A stretch of DNA of 64,000 nucleotides from JAJFFW01 sp038534195 (GCA_038534195.1 JBCAXE010000008.1:30369-94368); one strand, 5' to 3'. Counted from the stretch's first letter, positions 26,452-36,118 are shown. The notes: a model not told the origin generated them from the letters alone. Numbers and translations are program-made.

Positions 26452-27555
26452 ATGCGCGCCGCTTCAGAGAACGCCGAAAAGACGCCGCTGGAAGAACGCC
26501 TGATCACGCTGATTGAGGCGAACGGGCCGATCACGGTCGCTGACTATATGGCCGACGCGCTTGGCCATCCCCATGACGGCTATTATGCGTCGCGCGACGC
26601 GATCGGCGCTGACGGCGACTTCACGACGGCGCCGGAGATTAGCCAGATATTCGGCGAACTGATCGGATTATGGCTTGTTCAAACGTGGATCGACATGGGC
26701 GAGCCCGCCCGTTTCAACCTCATTGAGCTGGGGCCGGGGCGCGGCGTCCTGATGGCGGACATTGTCCGCGCAGCGGCGTTGCGGCCTGAATTTTTGAAAG
26801 CCGCGCAAATCCTGCTCGTAGAATCGAGCGGACGGTTGCGCCATGAACAACAGCGCCGATTGCGCAACATTTCGCCGTTCGTCGATTGGCTCGACGCTCT
26901 TGACGATGCGCCGGAAGGCCCGGCGCTCATTATTGGGAATGAATTTTTCGACTGCCTGCCGATCCGGCAATTTGAAAAGGTCGAGAACGGCTGGCGCGAA
27001 CGGTTGATCAGCGTGAGCGACGGCGCGCTCGCCTTCACCTTGGCGCTGACCCCGCCGCCGCCGGAATTGGAACTCCCGGCGCCCGAGACCGCCGATAAGG
27101 GCGACATCTATGAGTTATGCGAAGACCGCGATGTGCTCTGCGACCAAATCGCGCGCATTGTGAAAGCCGATAAAGGCCGGGCGCTGATCATCGATTACGG
27201 TCGCGTTAAATCTGGCGTCGGCGAAACCCTACAGGCCGTACGCGATCACGAATATTGGCCGGTGCTCGCCTCACCCGGCTATGCGGACATCACCGCCCAT
27301 GTGGATTTCGACGCGCTGGCGCGGCGCGCCATTGAGGCCGGCGCCGGGGTTTTCGGGCCCGCGCAACAAGGCGCCTTTCTGGAACGCCTCGGATTGGCGC
27401 TGCGCGTGCAGCGTCTCTGCGCCGGGAAAACCCCTAAAGAACAAGCCGACATCCATGCCGCCGCTCATCGCCTGGCGTCGCCGAGCCAGATGGGGGAGAT
27501 TTTCAAAGCGCTGTGCATATCCTCGCCTGACCTCGCGCCGCCGCCGGGCTTCTGA
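26452..27555 (+). CDS. SAM-dependent methyltransferase, MidA/NDUFAF7 family
   Basis: 367 aa. DUF185/MidA blocks are visible: GPITVADYMADALGHPHDGYYASRD, DFTTAPEISQIFGELIGLW, the SAM site IELGPGRGVLMADI, GNEFFDCLPIRQF and IIDYG. The mitochondrial member NDUFAF7 methylates a complex I subunit; a similar complex I role in bacteria is likely but unproven. It begins 4 bp after lgt. Confidence 0.92.
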   Translation: MRAASENAEKTPLEERLITLIEANGPITVADYMADALGHPHDGYYASRDAIGADGDFTTAPEISQIFGELIGLWLVQTWIDMGEPARFNLIELGPGRGVLMADIVRAAALRPEFLKAAQILLVESSGRLRHEQQRRLRNISPFVDWLDALDDAPEGPALIIGNEFFDCLPIRQFEKVENGWRERLISVSDGALAFTLALTPPPPELELPAPETADKGDIYELCEDRDVLCDQIARIVKADKGRALIIDYGRVKSGVGETLQAVRDHEYWPVLASPGYADITAHVDFDALARRAIEAGAGVFGPAQQGAFLERLGLALRVQRLCAGKTPKEQADIHAAAHRLASPSQMGEIFKALCISSPDLAPPPGF

Positions 27556-27569
27556 CAAGGATTGTCGCG

Positions 27570-28364
27570 ATGAAGACGCCCCCTCACCTCAAATCCGACT
27601 TGTTAACCGGCGCCGCCCACGGATTTTTCGGCCGCGAAGGCGGCGTCTCAACTGGCGTTTTCGCCAGCTTAAATGCTGGACCCGGGTCCGACGATACGCC
27701 GGAAAACGTCGCCGAGAATCGTGCGCGATGCGCAGCCGCTATCGGCGCCGAGCCAGCGCGGCTCATCACCCTTTATCAGATACACTCCGCGACGATTGTT
27801 GAAGCGGAGGCGCCGTGGCCGGCCATCAATGGCGCACCGGCGCCGCCAAAAGCCGACGGCGTCGTCACCAACACGCCCGGTCTCGCTATTGGCGTTCTGA
27901 CGGCTGACTGCATGCCGTATCTGTTCATCGACCGGCAAGCAGGCGTGATCGGCGCCGCCCATGCGGGGTGGCGCGGGGCGCTCGCCGGGGTGCTCGAAAA
28001 CACGATTGAAAAGATGACGGCCCTTGGCGCCGCGCCGGGCAAGATCAGAGCCGCGCTCGGGCCCTGTTTGCGTAAGGAAAATTTTGAAGTTGGCCTCGAT
28101 CTCGTTGACGCATTTTGCAAAAAATATCCGGAGGCTGAACAGTTTATGGCGCCAGGCGCAACAGCTGAAAAGCGGCAATTCGATCTCGCCGCATTCGGCC
28201 GGTGGCGCCTCGCCGCCGCCGGGGTTGATAAGGTTGATGATATGGCGCGCTGCACCCTCGGCGAAGAAGACCGCTACTTCAGCTATCGCGGCTCAAGGCG
28301 CGCGCAAGTCCCCGATTATGGGCGCAATTTGTCCGTCATTATGCTGCCGGAAACGGCCTGTTGA
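27570..28364 (+). CDS. pgeF: Peptidoglycan-editing/purine nucleoside phosphorylase YfiH-like (laccase domain)
   Basis: 264 aa. Motifs of the PgeF/YlmD family: HGFFGREGGVSTGVFASLN, VLTADCMPYLF, the metal-site block AAHAGWRGALAGVLENT and GPCLRKENFEV. The family has been assigned peptidoglycan-precursor quality control and purine nucleoside phosphorylase activity; older 'laccase' labels are less reliable. Confidence 0.92.
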   Translation: MKTPPHLKSDLLTGAAHGFFGREGGVSTGVFASLNAGPGSDDTPENVAENRARCAAAIGAEPARLITLYQIHSATIVEAEAPWPAINGAPAPPKADGVVTNTPGLAIGVLTADCMPYLFIDRQAGVIGAAHAGWRGALAGVLENTIEKMTALGAAPGKIRAALGPCLRKENFEVGLDLVDAFCKKYPEAEQFMAPGATAEKRQFDLAAFGRWRLAAAGVDKVDDMARCTLGEEDRYFSYRGSRRAQVPDYGRNLSVIMLPETAC

Positions 28365-28470
28365 AAAAAGCCTTTCGCGGCGTCTCGCCAAGGGTTGCCA
28401 TATCGTCAAGAAACCGTCACAAAACGCGCGCATATCGCGAGGCAGCTGATAGGTCCATGGAGGGGTCGCC

Positions 28471-29415
28471 ATGAAACTGATCACAGGAAACTCCAACAAG
28501 CGCCTGTCAGAAGCGATCGGCCAGCGCCTTTCCACCAATCTCTGCAAGGCTGACATCCGCACCTTCAAGGACGGGGAAGTCTTTGTCGAGATTGAGGAAA
28601 ATGTCCGCGGCGAAGATGTATTCGTGATCCAGTCCACATCGAACCCGGCGAACAACAATCTGATGGAATTGTTGATCACCATCGATGCGCTGACGCGCGC
28701 GTCGGCGAGCCGGGTCACGGCGGTGCTGCCCTATTTTGGATACGCCCGGCAGGATCGCAAAGCCGGACCGCGCACGCCAATCTCCGCAAAGCTCGTCGCC
28801 AACTTGATCACCACAGCGGGCGCGGACCGCGTTCTAACGGTGGATCTACACGCCGGACAGATTCAAGGGTTCTTCGATATTCCTACCGATAATCTTTATG
28901 CGGTGAAGGAATTCGAGAAGAAGATCCGGTCGATCTATAATGGCGATCTTGGCGACGTGACGATTGTCTCGCCGGATGTGGGCGGCGTTGTGCGCGCGCG
29001 CGGGCTCGCCAAACGTCTAGACGATGCGCCGCTGGCGATTGTCGACAAACGCCGCGAGGAAGCCGGCAAGTCAGAAGTCATGAACATCATCGGTGACGTC
29101 TCCGGGCGTCACTGCCTCCTCTTTGACGACATCGTCGATTCCGGCGGCACGTTATTAAACGCAGCGACCGCACTCATGGAAAAAGGGGCGCGCAGCGTTT
29201 CCGCTTATACGACCCATGGCGTCCTTTCCGGTAACGCGGCCGAGCGCATCGGCGCCTCTGCGGACCTAACCCGGCTTGTGATCTCCGATTCGATTGAAGC
29301 AACCCCGGACGTGGATGCGTGCGACAAGATCGAGGCGGTTTCAATCGCGGGTCTTCTCGCCGAAGCCATCCGCCGCATCGCCAACGAAGAGTCGGTCTCA
29401 AGTCTGTTCGACTGA
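28471..29415 (+). CDS. prs: Ribose-phosphate pyrophosphokinase
   Basis: 314 aa class I PRPP synthetase. Conserved stretches: FKDGEVFVEIEENVRGEDVFVIQS, YFGYARQDRK, the VTIVSPDVGGVVRARGLAKRL flexible loop and the PRPP-binding DDIVDSGGTL. SD GGAGG lies 7-11 nt upstream. Makes PRPP for purine, pyrimidine, His and Trp synthesis. Confidence 0.97.
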   Translation: MKLITGNSNKRLSEAIGQRLSTNLCKADIRTFKDGEVFVEIEENVRGEDVFVIQSTSNPANNNLMELLITIDALTRASASRVTAVLPYFGYARQDRKAGPRTPISAKLVANLITTAGADRVLTVDLHAGQIQGFFDIPTDNLYAVKEFEKKIRSIYNGDLGDVTIVSPDVGGVVRARGLAKRLDDAPLAIVDKRREEAGKSEVMNIIGDVSGRHCLLFDDIVDSGGTLLNAATALMEKGARSVSAYTTHGVLSGNAAERIGASADLTRLVISDSIEATPDVDACDKIEAVSIAGLLAEAIRRIANEESVSSLFD

Positions 29416-29426
29416 GGAGCGTGTCC

Positions 29427-29711
29427 ATGACGAAAGCGGTTTGGAACAATATTGTGATCGCGGAGAGCGATGACATCGTTCGCATTGAAGGCAACGCCTA
29501 TTTTCCGGAAAGCGCCGTCAACAACGACTATCTCCGCCCTTCCGAGCATACGAGCTTTTGTCCGTGGAAAGGCACGGCGCATTACTACTCGCTGAATGTC
29601 GATGGGGCGGAAAACGAAAACGCCGCATGGTATTATCCGGAGCCGAAGGAGAAAGCCGCGGCGATCAAAAACCGCGTCGCCTTCTGGAAGGGCGTTGAAG
29701 TGACGGCCTAA
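29427..29711 (+). CDS. DUF427 family protein
   Basis: 94 aa from the ATG at 29427 with SD GAGGAG upstream. The motif VWNNIVIAESDDIVRIEGNAYFPESAV, then SFCPWKGTAHYYSL and AAWYYPEP, defines DUF427, a small beta-rich family of unknown function. It follows prs by 11 bp, so it is probably co-transcribed. Confidence 0.9.
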   Translation: MTKAVWNNIVIAESDDIVRIEGNAYFPESAVNNDYLRPSEHTSFCPWKGTAHYYSLNVDGAENENAAWYYPEPKEKAAAIKNRVAFWKGVEVTA

Positions 29712-29752
29712 AGAGCGCGCCAACCCGTAAATCGCAATTTCACCGGCAGCGA

Positions 29753-30658
29753 TCAGCCCTTTCCCTTGGTCTTCGTCTTATTGGGCTGCGCATTTTTCTC
29801 GACGAACTCGATAATCTTTCCGGCGACGTCGAGACCAGTCGCCTTCTCCACCCCTTCAAGGCCCGGCGACGAATTCACTTCCATCACCACCGGTCCGTGA
29901 TTGGCGCGAAGCATATCGACGCCGCAAACGTTCAGTCCCATGATTTTCGCCGCCATGATTGCTGTTGAGCGTTCCTGCGGCGTGATTTTCACCGGCTCAG
30001 CCGTGCCGCCGCGATGAAGGTTCGACCGGAAGTCGCCATCCTTGCCTTTGCGTTTCATCGAGGCGACGACCTTGCCGCCCACGACCAGGCAGCGAATGTC
30101 TTCCCCGCCGGCTTCTTTGATGAATTCCTGCACCAGGATATTTGTCTTTACGCCGCCGAACGCCTGAATGATTGATTCAGCACCCTTCGCCGTCTCACCT
30201 AAAACAACCCCGATCCCTTGCGTTCCTTCAAGCAATTTTATGATCACTGGCGCGCCGCCAAGTTCGTCAAGAATCTCATCGGCGCGATTGGTCCGGTGCG
30301 CAAAAACCGTCACCGGCAAACCAACGCCTTTGCGCGCCAGAAGCTGCATCGAACGGAGCTTGTCGCGCGACCGCGTGATCGCCACCGACTCGTTGACCGG
30401 GTAAACGCCCATGACCTCAAGCTGGCGCAATACCGCCGTGCCGTAATATGTCACAGACGCGCCGATACGCGGGATCACAGCGTCATAGACCGGCAGCTTC
30501 TCCCCCCGATACCGAACCGACGGCCGATGAGAGGTGATGTTGATGTAACAGCGCAGATGATCGATCACGTCCATTGTGTGGCCGCGCGCTTCCGCCGCTT
30601 CCACAAGCCGAACATGGGAATAAAGATCAGGATTTCGGCAAAGCAGCGCAAATTTCAT
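29753..30658 (-). CDS. rimK: RimK family ATP-grasp alpha-L-glutamate ligase
   Basis: 301 aa. ATP-grasp features: the N-terminal LCRNPDLYSHVRLVEAAEARGH, IPRIGASVTYYGTAVLRQLE, GAPVIIKLLEGTQGIGV (ATP-binding lysines), VQEFI and the metal-binding VVMEVNSSPGLEG. RimK adds glutamates to the C-terminus of ribosomal protein S6 in E. coli. It overlaps the upstream protease gene rimB by 4 bp. Confidence 0.93.
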   Translation of the reverse strand: MKFALLCRNPDLYSHVRLVEAAEARGHTMDVIDHLRCYINITSHRPSVRYRGEKLPVYDAVIPRIGASVTYYGTAVLRQLEVMGVYPVNESVAITRSRDKLRSMQLLARKGVGLPVTVFAHRTNRADEILDELGGAPVIIKLLEGTQGIGVVLGETAKGAESIIQAFGGVKTNILVQEFIKEAGGEDIRCLVVGGKVVASMKRKGKDGDFRSNLHRGGTAEPVKITPQERSTAIMAAKIMGLNVCGVDMLRANHGPVVMEVNSSPGLEGVEKATGLDVAGKIIEFVEKNAQPNKTKTKGKG

Positions 30659-31140
30659 TTCGTCTTCGCGTCCTCTTTGCGACCGAGCAGATATGACTTC
30701 CCCGGGTGAATTATCGTTCTTTTGCTGATTGCATCGCGGCCGATCAAGAGCCTGAAACCCATTTCATCACGATTAGTAAGCGAGATCTCCACGGGCCAGA
30801 CGCGCCCGCCCATCGCCATGGGCGTTTCGATGATAAAGCGTTCCTGCGCGACGCCGTTTGAACTTCTGATCCGGCGTATGTCAATGATCGGAGCAATGCA
30901 CCGGATCTCCGGCTTTTTCCGCTTTTGTTCAGGATGCAGAAAGAACTGCACATGCGGCGCGCCGCCCTGCATCATTTCCTTTATCCGAAAAGCATGGATC
31001 GCTGACGTTTTCGCGCCAGTGTCGATCTTCGCCTTGATCGACCCGTCGTAAAGGTCCGGGAACGCGACCCATTCGCGCCAGCCGATCTCGAGCGGCGGCA
31101 GGCGTTTTTTTCGTTTTCTAGATGTGGAGGGCGTGTCCAA
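30655..31140 (-). CDS. RimB-like ATP-dependent zinc protease (retropepsin-like)
   Basis: 161 aa if translated from the TTG at 31140. The core LEIGWREWVAFPDLYDGSIKAKIDTGAKTSAIHA carries the DTGA motif of the RimB/PF05618 family, followed by VWPVEISLTNRDEMGFRLLIGRDAI. The open frame continues to 31302 inside lpd but that part has no family resemblance; no ATG or GTG is available near the domain start. Members work with RimK to turn over poly-glutamate tails. Its 5' end overlaps the end of lpd by 23 bp, so it reads as an extension of the BCKDH operon. Confidence 0.8.
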   Translation of the reverse strand: MDTPSTSRKRKKRLPPLEIGWREWVAFPDLYDGSIKAKIDTGAKTSAIHAFRIKEMMQGGAPHVQFFLHPEQKRKKPEIRCIAPIIDIRRIRSSNGVAQERFIIETPMAMGGRVWPVEISLTNRDEMGFRLLIGRDAISKRTIIHPGKSYLLGRKEDAKTK

Positions 31141-32512
31141 GGGTTCTGAGGGCCGCTTCCTGGAAGGCTTCCCCTTGCGTGGGATGCGCGTGGATGGTGC
31201 CCGCAATATCTTCGAGCCGCGCGCCCATTTCAAGCGCCAATCCGAACGAAGCCGAAAGTTCGGCCACGCCGCCGCCCACCGCCTGAAGCCCGAGCACCAC
31301 ATGATTGTCCTTGCGCGCGACGATGCGCACGAAACCGTCTTCGGCTTCCATGGTCATGGCGCGGCCGTTTGCGGAAAACGGGAACATCGCCGTTTCAATT
31401 CCATATCCTTCCGCAATCGCCTCCTCGGGCGACAGACCGGCCGACACGATTTCCGGGTCGGTGAAACAGATCGCCGGGATCGCGCGCTTGTCCCACAGGC
31501 GGTTATGGCCGGCGATAATTTCCGCGACCATTTCGCCTTGCGCCATGGCGCGGTGCGCCAACATCGGCTCGCCGGTGACGTCGCCGATGGCGTAAACGCC
31601 TTTCATGGATGTGCGGCATTGGTCGTCGATCTGGATATGACGCCCGGCCATATCGAGCGCGAAATTTTCAAGGCCCCAGCCTTCCGTAAGCGGACGGCGC
31701 CCGACAGTGACCAGCACCTTGTTGGCCGGAACCAGCCCCGGCTCTCCATTCGCTTCTTCAATGATGAGCCCGTCGCCGTCGGACGACAGGCCCTTCGCTT
31801 TGACGCCGAGACGCACGTCGGCGCCCAGTGCTTTCAGCCGTTTCATAACTGGCCGCGTCAAGTCTTTGTCATAAAGCGGCAAGATACGGTCTTCCGCCTC
31901 AATGATGGTGACCCGGGCGCCGAGTTTCTGGAAAGCGATGCCAAGCTCAAGGCCAATGTAACCGGCGCCGATCACCGCGAGGCGTTTTGGAACTTCTTTC
32001 AACGCCAAAGCGTCGGTCGATGAAATGACATCGCCGCCGAACGGCAGGAACGGCAGCTCAACCGGAACCGAGCCTGTGGCGATGATCACATGCTCGGCGT
32101 GGATCGTCTGAACGCCGTCGTCGGTCTTCACTTCGACGGTTTTTCCGTCAACGAAAGAGGCCCAGCCTTTGACGGATCGTACCTTCGACTTCTTCAAAAG
32201 CCCACCGACGCCGGTCGTCAGTTTGGAGACAATCCCATCTTTCCAGGCGACAGTCTGCGCCAGATCGATTTGCGGCGCGGAGGATTTGATCCCAATCGCG
32301 CTCGAATTGGCGAAATGCGTCGCCTTTTCGAATTCATCGGCCGCATGAATCAACGCCTTGGACGGAATGCAGCCCACATTGAGGCACGTCCCGCCATCCG
32401 CCTGCGCTTCGACAATAACCGTATCAAGACCAAGCTGGCCGGCGCGGATCGCCGCGACGTAACCGCCGGGACCGGCGCCGATGACGAGAGTGTTGCAAGT
32501 GATGTTTTCCAT
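31118..32512 (-). CDS. lpdA: Dihydrolipoyl dehydrogenase (E3)
   Basis: 464 aa from the ATG at 32512 (MENITCNTLVIGAGPGGYVAAIRAGQ). The redox-active disulfide GGTCLNVGCIPSKAL, NAD motif VIGAGYIGLELG, FAD motif VYAIGDVTGEPMLAH and the C-terminal catalytic HAHPTQGE are present. It reoxidises the lipoyl arm of the E2 encoded just upstream. A longer reading to 32599 overlaps the end of the E2 gene and has no family support. Confidence 0.95.
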   Translation of the reverse strand: MENITCNTLVIGAGPGGYVAAIRAGQLGLDTVIVEAQADGGTCLNVGCIPSKALIHAADEFEKATHFANSSAIGIKSSAPQIDLAQTVAWKDGIVSKLTTGVGGLLKKSKVRSVKGWASFVDGKTVEVKTDDGVQTIHAEHVIIATGSVPVELPFLPFGGDVISSTDALALKEVPKRLAVIGAGYIGLELGIAFQKLGARVTIIEAEDRILPLYDKDLTRPVMKRLKALGADVRLGVKAKGLSSDGDGLIIEEANGEPGLVPANKVLVTVGRRPLTEGWGLENFALDMAGRHIQIDDQCRTSMKGVYAIGDVTGEPMLAHRAMAQGEMVAEIIAGHNRLWDKRAIPAICFTDPEIVSAGLSPEEAIAEGYGIETAMFPFSANGRAMTMEAEDGFVRIVARKDNHVVLGLQAVGGGVAELSASFGLALEMGARLEDIAGTIHAHPTQGEAFQEAALRTLGHALHI

Positions 32513-32567
32513 AACGCGTCCATGTCCTGCATGCCCTAATGGGCGGCTGTGGGGATCCGGTTCCGAT

Positions 32568-33857
32568 CTACTCCACAAATATCGCCGCGGGCGCTTCAAG
32601 CAGTCCTTTAATCCGTTGAATGAAAACCGCCGCGTCCCAGCCGTCGATGACGCGGTGATCGAAGCTTGAGGACAGGTTCATCTTTTTGCGCGGCGCGAAC
32701 TGCGTTCCGTCCCAGTGCGGCAAAGTCTGCATTTTGTTCACGCCGATGATCGCCACTTCCGGATGATTGATCACCGGCGTCGTGACAACGCCGCCCATCG
32801 CGCCAAGCGACGTGATGGTGATCGTGGAACCGGTCAATTCCTCCCGCGAGGCGGTCCCGTTCTTGGCCGCTTCGGCGAGCCGGGTTAGCTCGCGGGCGCA
32901 ATCCCACAGACCGAGCGCTTCCACGTGACGGACAACCGGTACCACAAGACCGTTATCGGTCTGCGCAGCGACGCCCATATGTATACCGCCATACTGGCGG
33001 ATCACGCCGGCCTCATCGTCGAACAGCGCATTCAATTGCGGTTGTTCAGCGATCGCCTTCGCCATGGCTTGCATCAGGAACGGCAAGATCGTGAGCTTCG
33101 GCTGATCGTCGCGCTTGTTTTTGTTGAGAAGCTGGCGCGTCTCCTCAAGCGCCGTCATGTCCACTTCGTCCACATAGGTGATGTGGGGAATGCGCGACTT
33201 GGACGTCGCCATTTTCTCGCCGATCTTCCGGCGCAGGCCCACGAACGGCACTTCGTGTACGGCGGTATTTGCGGCCTTGCCGCCGCCTCGCGCAACCGCC
33301 CCGCCGCTCTCGAAAAATGCGTCGAGATCTTCATGGGTGATCCGTCCCGCAGGCCCCGATCCCGGCACGCGGCGGAGATCAACGCCTGCATCTAGCGCAC
33401 GTTTGCGCACCGCCGGCGGCGCCAGCGGCGCCTCACCCTCGCTTCGCATAACGCCAGCGGGCGCGGGCTTGGCGGCGACCGGCTGCGGCGCGGCGGGAGC
33501 GGCCGGCGCCGGTCTCGCCGCCGCAGCGGCGGCGCCGTTTGGCTTCGGTTTCTCTACCGCAGGCTCAGGCTTCGCCGGTTCCTCGACCGCGGCCCCTGGT
33601 TTGATATTACCGTCGCCGTCCACTTCAAGGCGAATGATCGGCGATCCCACGGCGACCACTTCGCCAATCTTCGGCCCGAGCCAGATGATCTTGCCTTCCA
33701 CCGGGGACGGAATTTCCACGGTCGCTTTATCCGTCATCACGGCGGCGAGCGGCTCGTCCTCTGTGACGTTCTTGCCTTCATCCACCAGCCATTCGACGAG
33801 TTCCGCTTCTGCAACGCCCTCGCCCACATCCGGGAGCTTGATGACAAATTCGCCCAT
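32568..33857 (-). CDS. bkdB: Branched-chain 2-oxoacid dehydrogenase E2 (lipoamide acyltransferase)
   Basis: 429 aa. One lipoyl domain (residues ~3-78) with modified Lys in AAVMTDKATVEI, an Ala/Pro-rich linker (~90-140), a peripheral subunit-binding domain (VRKRALDAGVDLRRVPGSGPAGRITHEDL), and the catalytic domain ending in SSFDHRVIDGWDAAVF (His and Asp of the active site). Domain order and sequence favour the branched-chain complex over pyruvate or 2-oxoglutarate complexes, as do the separate E1 alpha and beta genes. Confidence 0.93.
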   Translation of the reverse strand: MGEFVIKLPDVGEGVAEAELVEWLVDEGKNVTEDEPLAAVMTDKATVEIPSPVEGKIIWLGPKIGEVVAVGSPIIRLEVDGDGNIKPGAAVEEPAKPEPAVEKPKPNGAAAAAARPAPAAPAAPQPVAAKPAPAGVMRSEGEAPLAPPAVRKRALDAGVDLRRVPGSGPAGRITHEDLDAFFESGGAVARGGGKAANTAVHEVPFVGLRRKIGEKMATSKSRIPHITYVDEVDMTALEETRQLLNKNKRDDQPKLTILPFLMQAMAKAIAEQPQLNALFDDEAGVIRQYGGIHMGVAAQTDNGLVVPVVRHVEALGLWDCARELTRLAEAAKNGTASREELTGSTITITSLGAMGGVVTTPVINHPEVAIIGVNKMQTLPHWDGTQFAPRKKMNLSSSFDHRVIDGWDAAVFIQRIKGLLEAPAAIFVE

Positions 33858-33860
33858 GGA

Positions 33861-34883
33861 TCAGTTCTCCATCACTTTTTTCAGCGCCTCGCCGACGCGC
33901 GCGGGCCCCGGGAAATATTCCCATTCATGCGCATGCGGATAAGGCGTGTCCCAACCGGTGACGCGGATGATCGGCGCTTCAAGATGATAAAAGCAGCTTT
34001 CCATCACGATCGCCATGAGCTCCGCGCCATAGCCGCAGGTGCGCGTCGCTTCATGGACGACAACGCAGCGGCCGGTCTTGCGCACGCTTTCCTCAATCGC
34101 CTCAAGGTCAAGCGGTAATAAGGTGCGAAGGTCGAGAATTTCCGCATCGACGCCGGTTTCTTCCGCCGCCGCTTGCGCCACATAAACCATGGTGCCGTAG
34201 GCGAGGACGGTGACATCCGAGCCCTCGCGGCGCGTCGCCGCCTTGCCGAGTTCGATCGAATAATGCCCCTCCGGCACTTCGCCGAGATCATGCTTTGACC
34301 AGGGCGTAATCGGCCGGTCATGGTGACCGTCGAAAGGCCCGTTATAAAGCCGCTTCGGTTCCAGAAACATCACCGGATCGTTGTCTTCAATAGAGGCGAT
34401 CAGCAACCCTTTCGCATCATAGGGGTTGGAAGGCACCACCGTTTTGAGGCCGGCCACATGGGCGAACAACGCTTCCGGGCTTTGCGAGTGCGTCTGCCCG
34501 CCGAAGATGCCGCCGCCTGTGGGCATGCGCACCGTCATCGGGGCCGTGAAATCGCCGTTTGAGCGATAGCGGATGCGCGCGGCCTCTTGCGTAAGCTGAT
34601 CGTACCCCGGGTACATATAGTCCGCAAACTGAATTTCTGCGCAGGGCCGCAGGCCATAGCTCGCCATGCCGATCGCCGCGCCAACGATGCCGCTTTCATT
34701 GATTGGCGTATCGAAACAGCGATGTTTGCCGTATTTTTCCTGGAGCCCCTGCGTGCAACGGAAAACGCCGCCGAAATAACCCACATCTTCGCCAAAGACG
34801 ACTACGTTGTCGTCCTTGCCCATCATCACGTCCATCGCATCGCGGATGGACTCGATCATTGTCATGCGTTTCATGTCAGCCAT
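33861..34883 (-). CDS. bkdA2: Branched-chain 2-oxoacid dehydrogenase E1 beta subunit
   Basis: 340 aa from the ATG at 34883. Transketolase-like pyrimidine domain: MVMGEDVGYFGG-type block (FGEDVGYFGGVFRCTQGL), PINESGIVGAAIGMA, QFADYMYPGYDQLTQEAARIRY, and the C-terminal domain DLRTLLPLDLEAI. The Tyr-rich MYPGYDQ region fits 2-oxoisovalerate dehydrogenase. The start codon lies 2 bp after the E1 alpha stop. Confidence 0.93.
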   Translation of the reverse strand: MADMKRMTMIESIRDAMDVMMGKDDNVVVFGEDVGYFGGVFRCTQGLQEKYGKHRCFDTPINESGIVGAAIGMASYGLRPCAEIQFADYMYPGYDQLTQEAARIRYRSNGDFTAPMTVRMPTGGGIFGGQTHSQSPEALFAHVAGLKTVVPSNPYDAKGLLIASIEDNDPVMFLEPKRLYNGPFDGHHDRPITPWSKHDLGEVPEGHYSIELGKAATRREGSDVTVLAYGTMVYVAQAAAEETGVDAEILDLRTLLPLDLEAIEESVRKTGRCVVVHEATRTCGYGAELMAIVMESCFYHLEAPIIRVTGWDTPYPHAHEWEYFPGPARVGEALKKVMEN

Positions 34884-34885
34884 GG

Positions 34886-36118
34886 TCACACCCCGGCTTC
34901 CTGGCGCTGGCGGCGCAGATGTTCGGGCGTCACCTCATAGACGTCCTCAAACATCTCGCGCGGCGAAGAATGCGGCCCCGTGTGAAGCGTGCCTTGCTCT
35001 TCCGCCGCTTTCTGAGTCTGAACGATCATGCTCTCTATTTCCGCTTTCGCCTGCGTGTGGCGCTCCTCCGACCAGAGACCTTTTTTGATCAGATGATTTT
35101 TCATGCGCTCGACCGGATCGCCCAACGGCCAGACGTCACTCTCTTCTTTCGGACGGTAAGCCGACGGATCGTCCGACGTTGAGTGTGCGCCAACGCGGTA
35201 AGTCACATGTTCGATCAGGGTGGGCCCGAGGCCGCGGCGCGCACGGTCAATCGCCCACTTTGAGACAGCGTAAACCGCCAGATAATCATTGCCGTCGACG
35301 CGCAAGGAAGGAATACCGAAACCGAGGCCGCGCGAAGCGAATGTCGCAGCCTTCCCGCGCGCAATGCCCTGAAACGTTGAGATCGCCCATTGATTGTTGA
35401 CGATGTTCAATACGACGGGCGCACGATAACACGAGGCGAAGACAAGCGCGGAATGGAAATCCGATTCCGCCGTCGATCCGTCGCCAATCCACCCGGCCGC
35501 GATGCGCGTGTCGCCTTTGATCGCGGACGCCATGGCCCAACCGACCGCCTGAATGAATTGCGTTGCGAGATTGCCGGAGATCGTGAAGAACCCTTTCTCC
35601 TTCGACGAATACATGATCGGCAGCTGACGGCCCTTCAATGGATCGCCGGCGTTGGAATAGACCTGATTCATCATGTCAAGGATCGGATAATCCGTCGCCA
35701 GTAACAGCCCCTGTTGGCGATAGGTGGGGAAGTTCATGTCCCCTTCTTCCAGCGCCACGCGGAAGGCCGTAGCGATCGCTTCTTCGCCGAGGCATTGCAT
35801 ATAGAAGCTGGTCTTCCCCTGCCGCTGCGCCATCTGCATGCGGGCGTCGTAGGCGCGCACCGTCATCATATGGCGCAAACCTTCGACTGCTTGTTCGTCG
35901 GTCAATAAGTTCGCCCACGGACCAACGGCGTCACCGTCACGGTTCAATACTCGAATGATCGGATAGGCGAGATCGCGAATGTCTTCCGCTTCCACATCGA
36001 TCGGCGGTCGATCTACTTCGCCGGCCTTGGCGATCTGCACGTCGCTGTAATCCGGCGTGTCGCCCGGTCTGAATTCCGGTTCGGGAACATAAAGGCGTAG
36101 CGGCGGCGTCTCGCTCAT
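34886..36118 (-). CDS. bkdA1: Branched-chain 2-oxoacid dehydrogenase E1 alpha subunit
   Basis: 410 aa. Thiamine-diphosphate binding: GDPLKGRQLPIMYSSKE, the TPP motif AAGWIGDGSTAESDFHSALVFA...NIVNNQWAIST, and the phospho-loop-like THVTYRVGAHSTSDDPSAYR. The N-terminal LRLYVPEPEFRPGDTPDYSDVQI is typical of bacterial BkdA1. First gene of the operon bkdA1-bkdA2-bkdB-lpdA-rimB-rimK. Degrades the keto-acids of Val, Leu and Ile, and can feed acyl-CoAs to lipid synthesis. Confidence 0.93.
   Translation of the reverse strand: MSETPPLRLYVPEPEFRPGDTPDYSDVQIAKAGEVDRPPIDVEAEDIRDLAYPIIRVLNRDGDAVGPWANLLTDEQAVEGLRHMMTVRAYDARMQMAQRQGKTSFYMQCLGEEAIATAFRVALEEGDMNFPTYRQQGLLLATDYPILDMMNQVYSNAGDPLKGRQLPIMYSSKEKGFFTISGNLATQFIQAVGWAMASAIKGDTRIAAGWIGDGSTAESDFHSALVFASCYRAPVVLNIVNNQWAISTFQGIARGKAATFASRGLGFGIPSLRVDGNDYLAVYAVSKWAIDRARRGLGPTLIEHVTYRVGAHSTSDDPSAYRPKEESDVWPLGDPVERMKNHLIKKGLWSEERHTQAKAEIESMIVQTQKAAEEQGTLHTGPHSSPREMFEDVYEVTPEHLRRQRQEAGV

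Noticed and set aside
31124..32023. 299-codon plus-strand frame antisense to lpdA
   Set aside because: Shadow of lpdA, no domain features.
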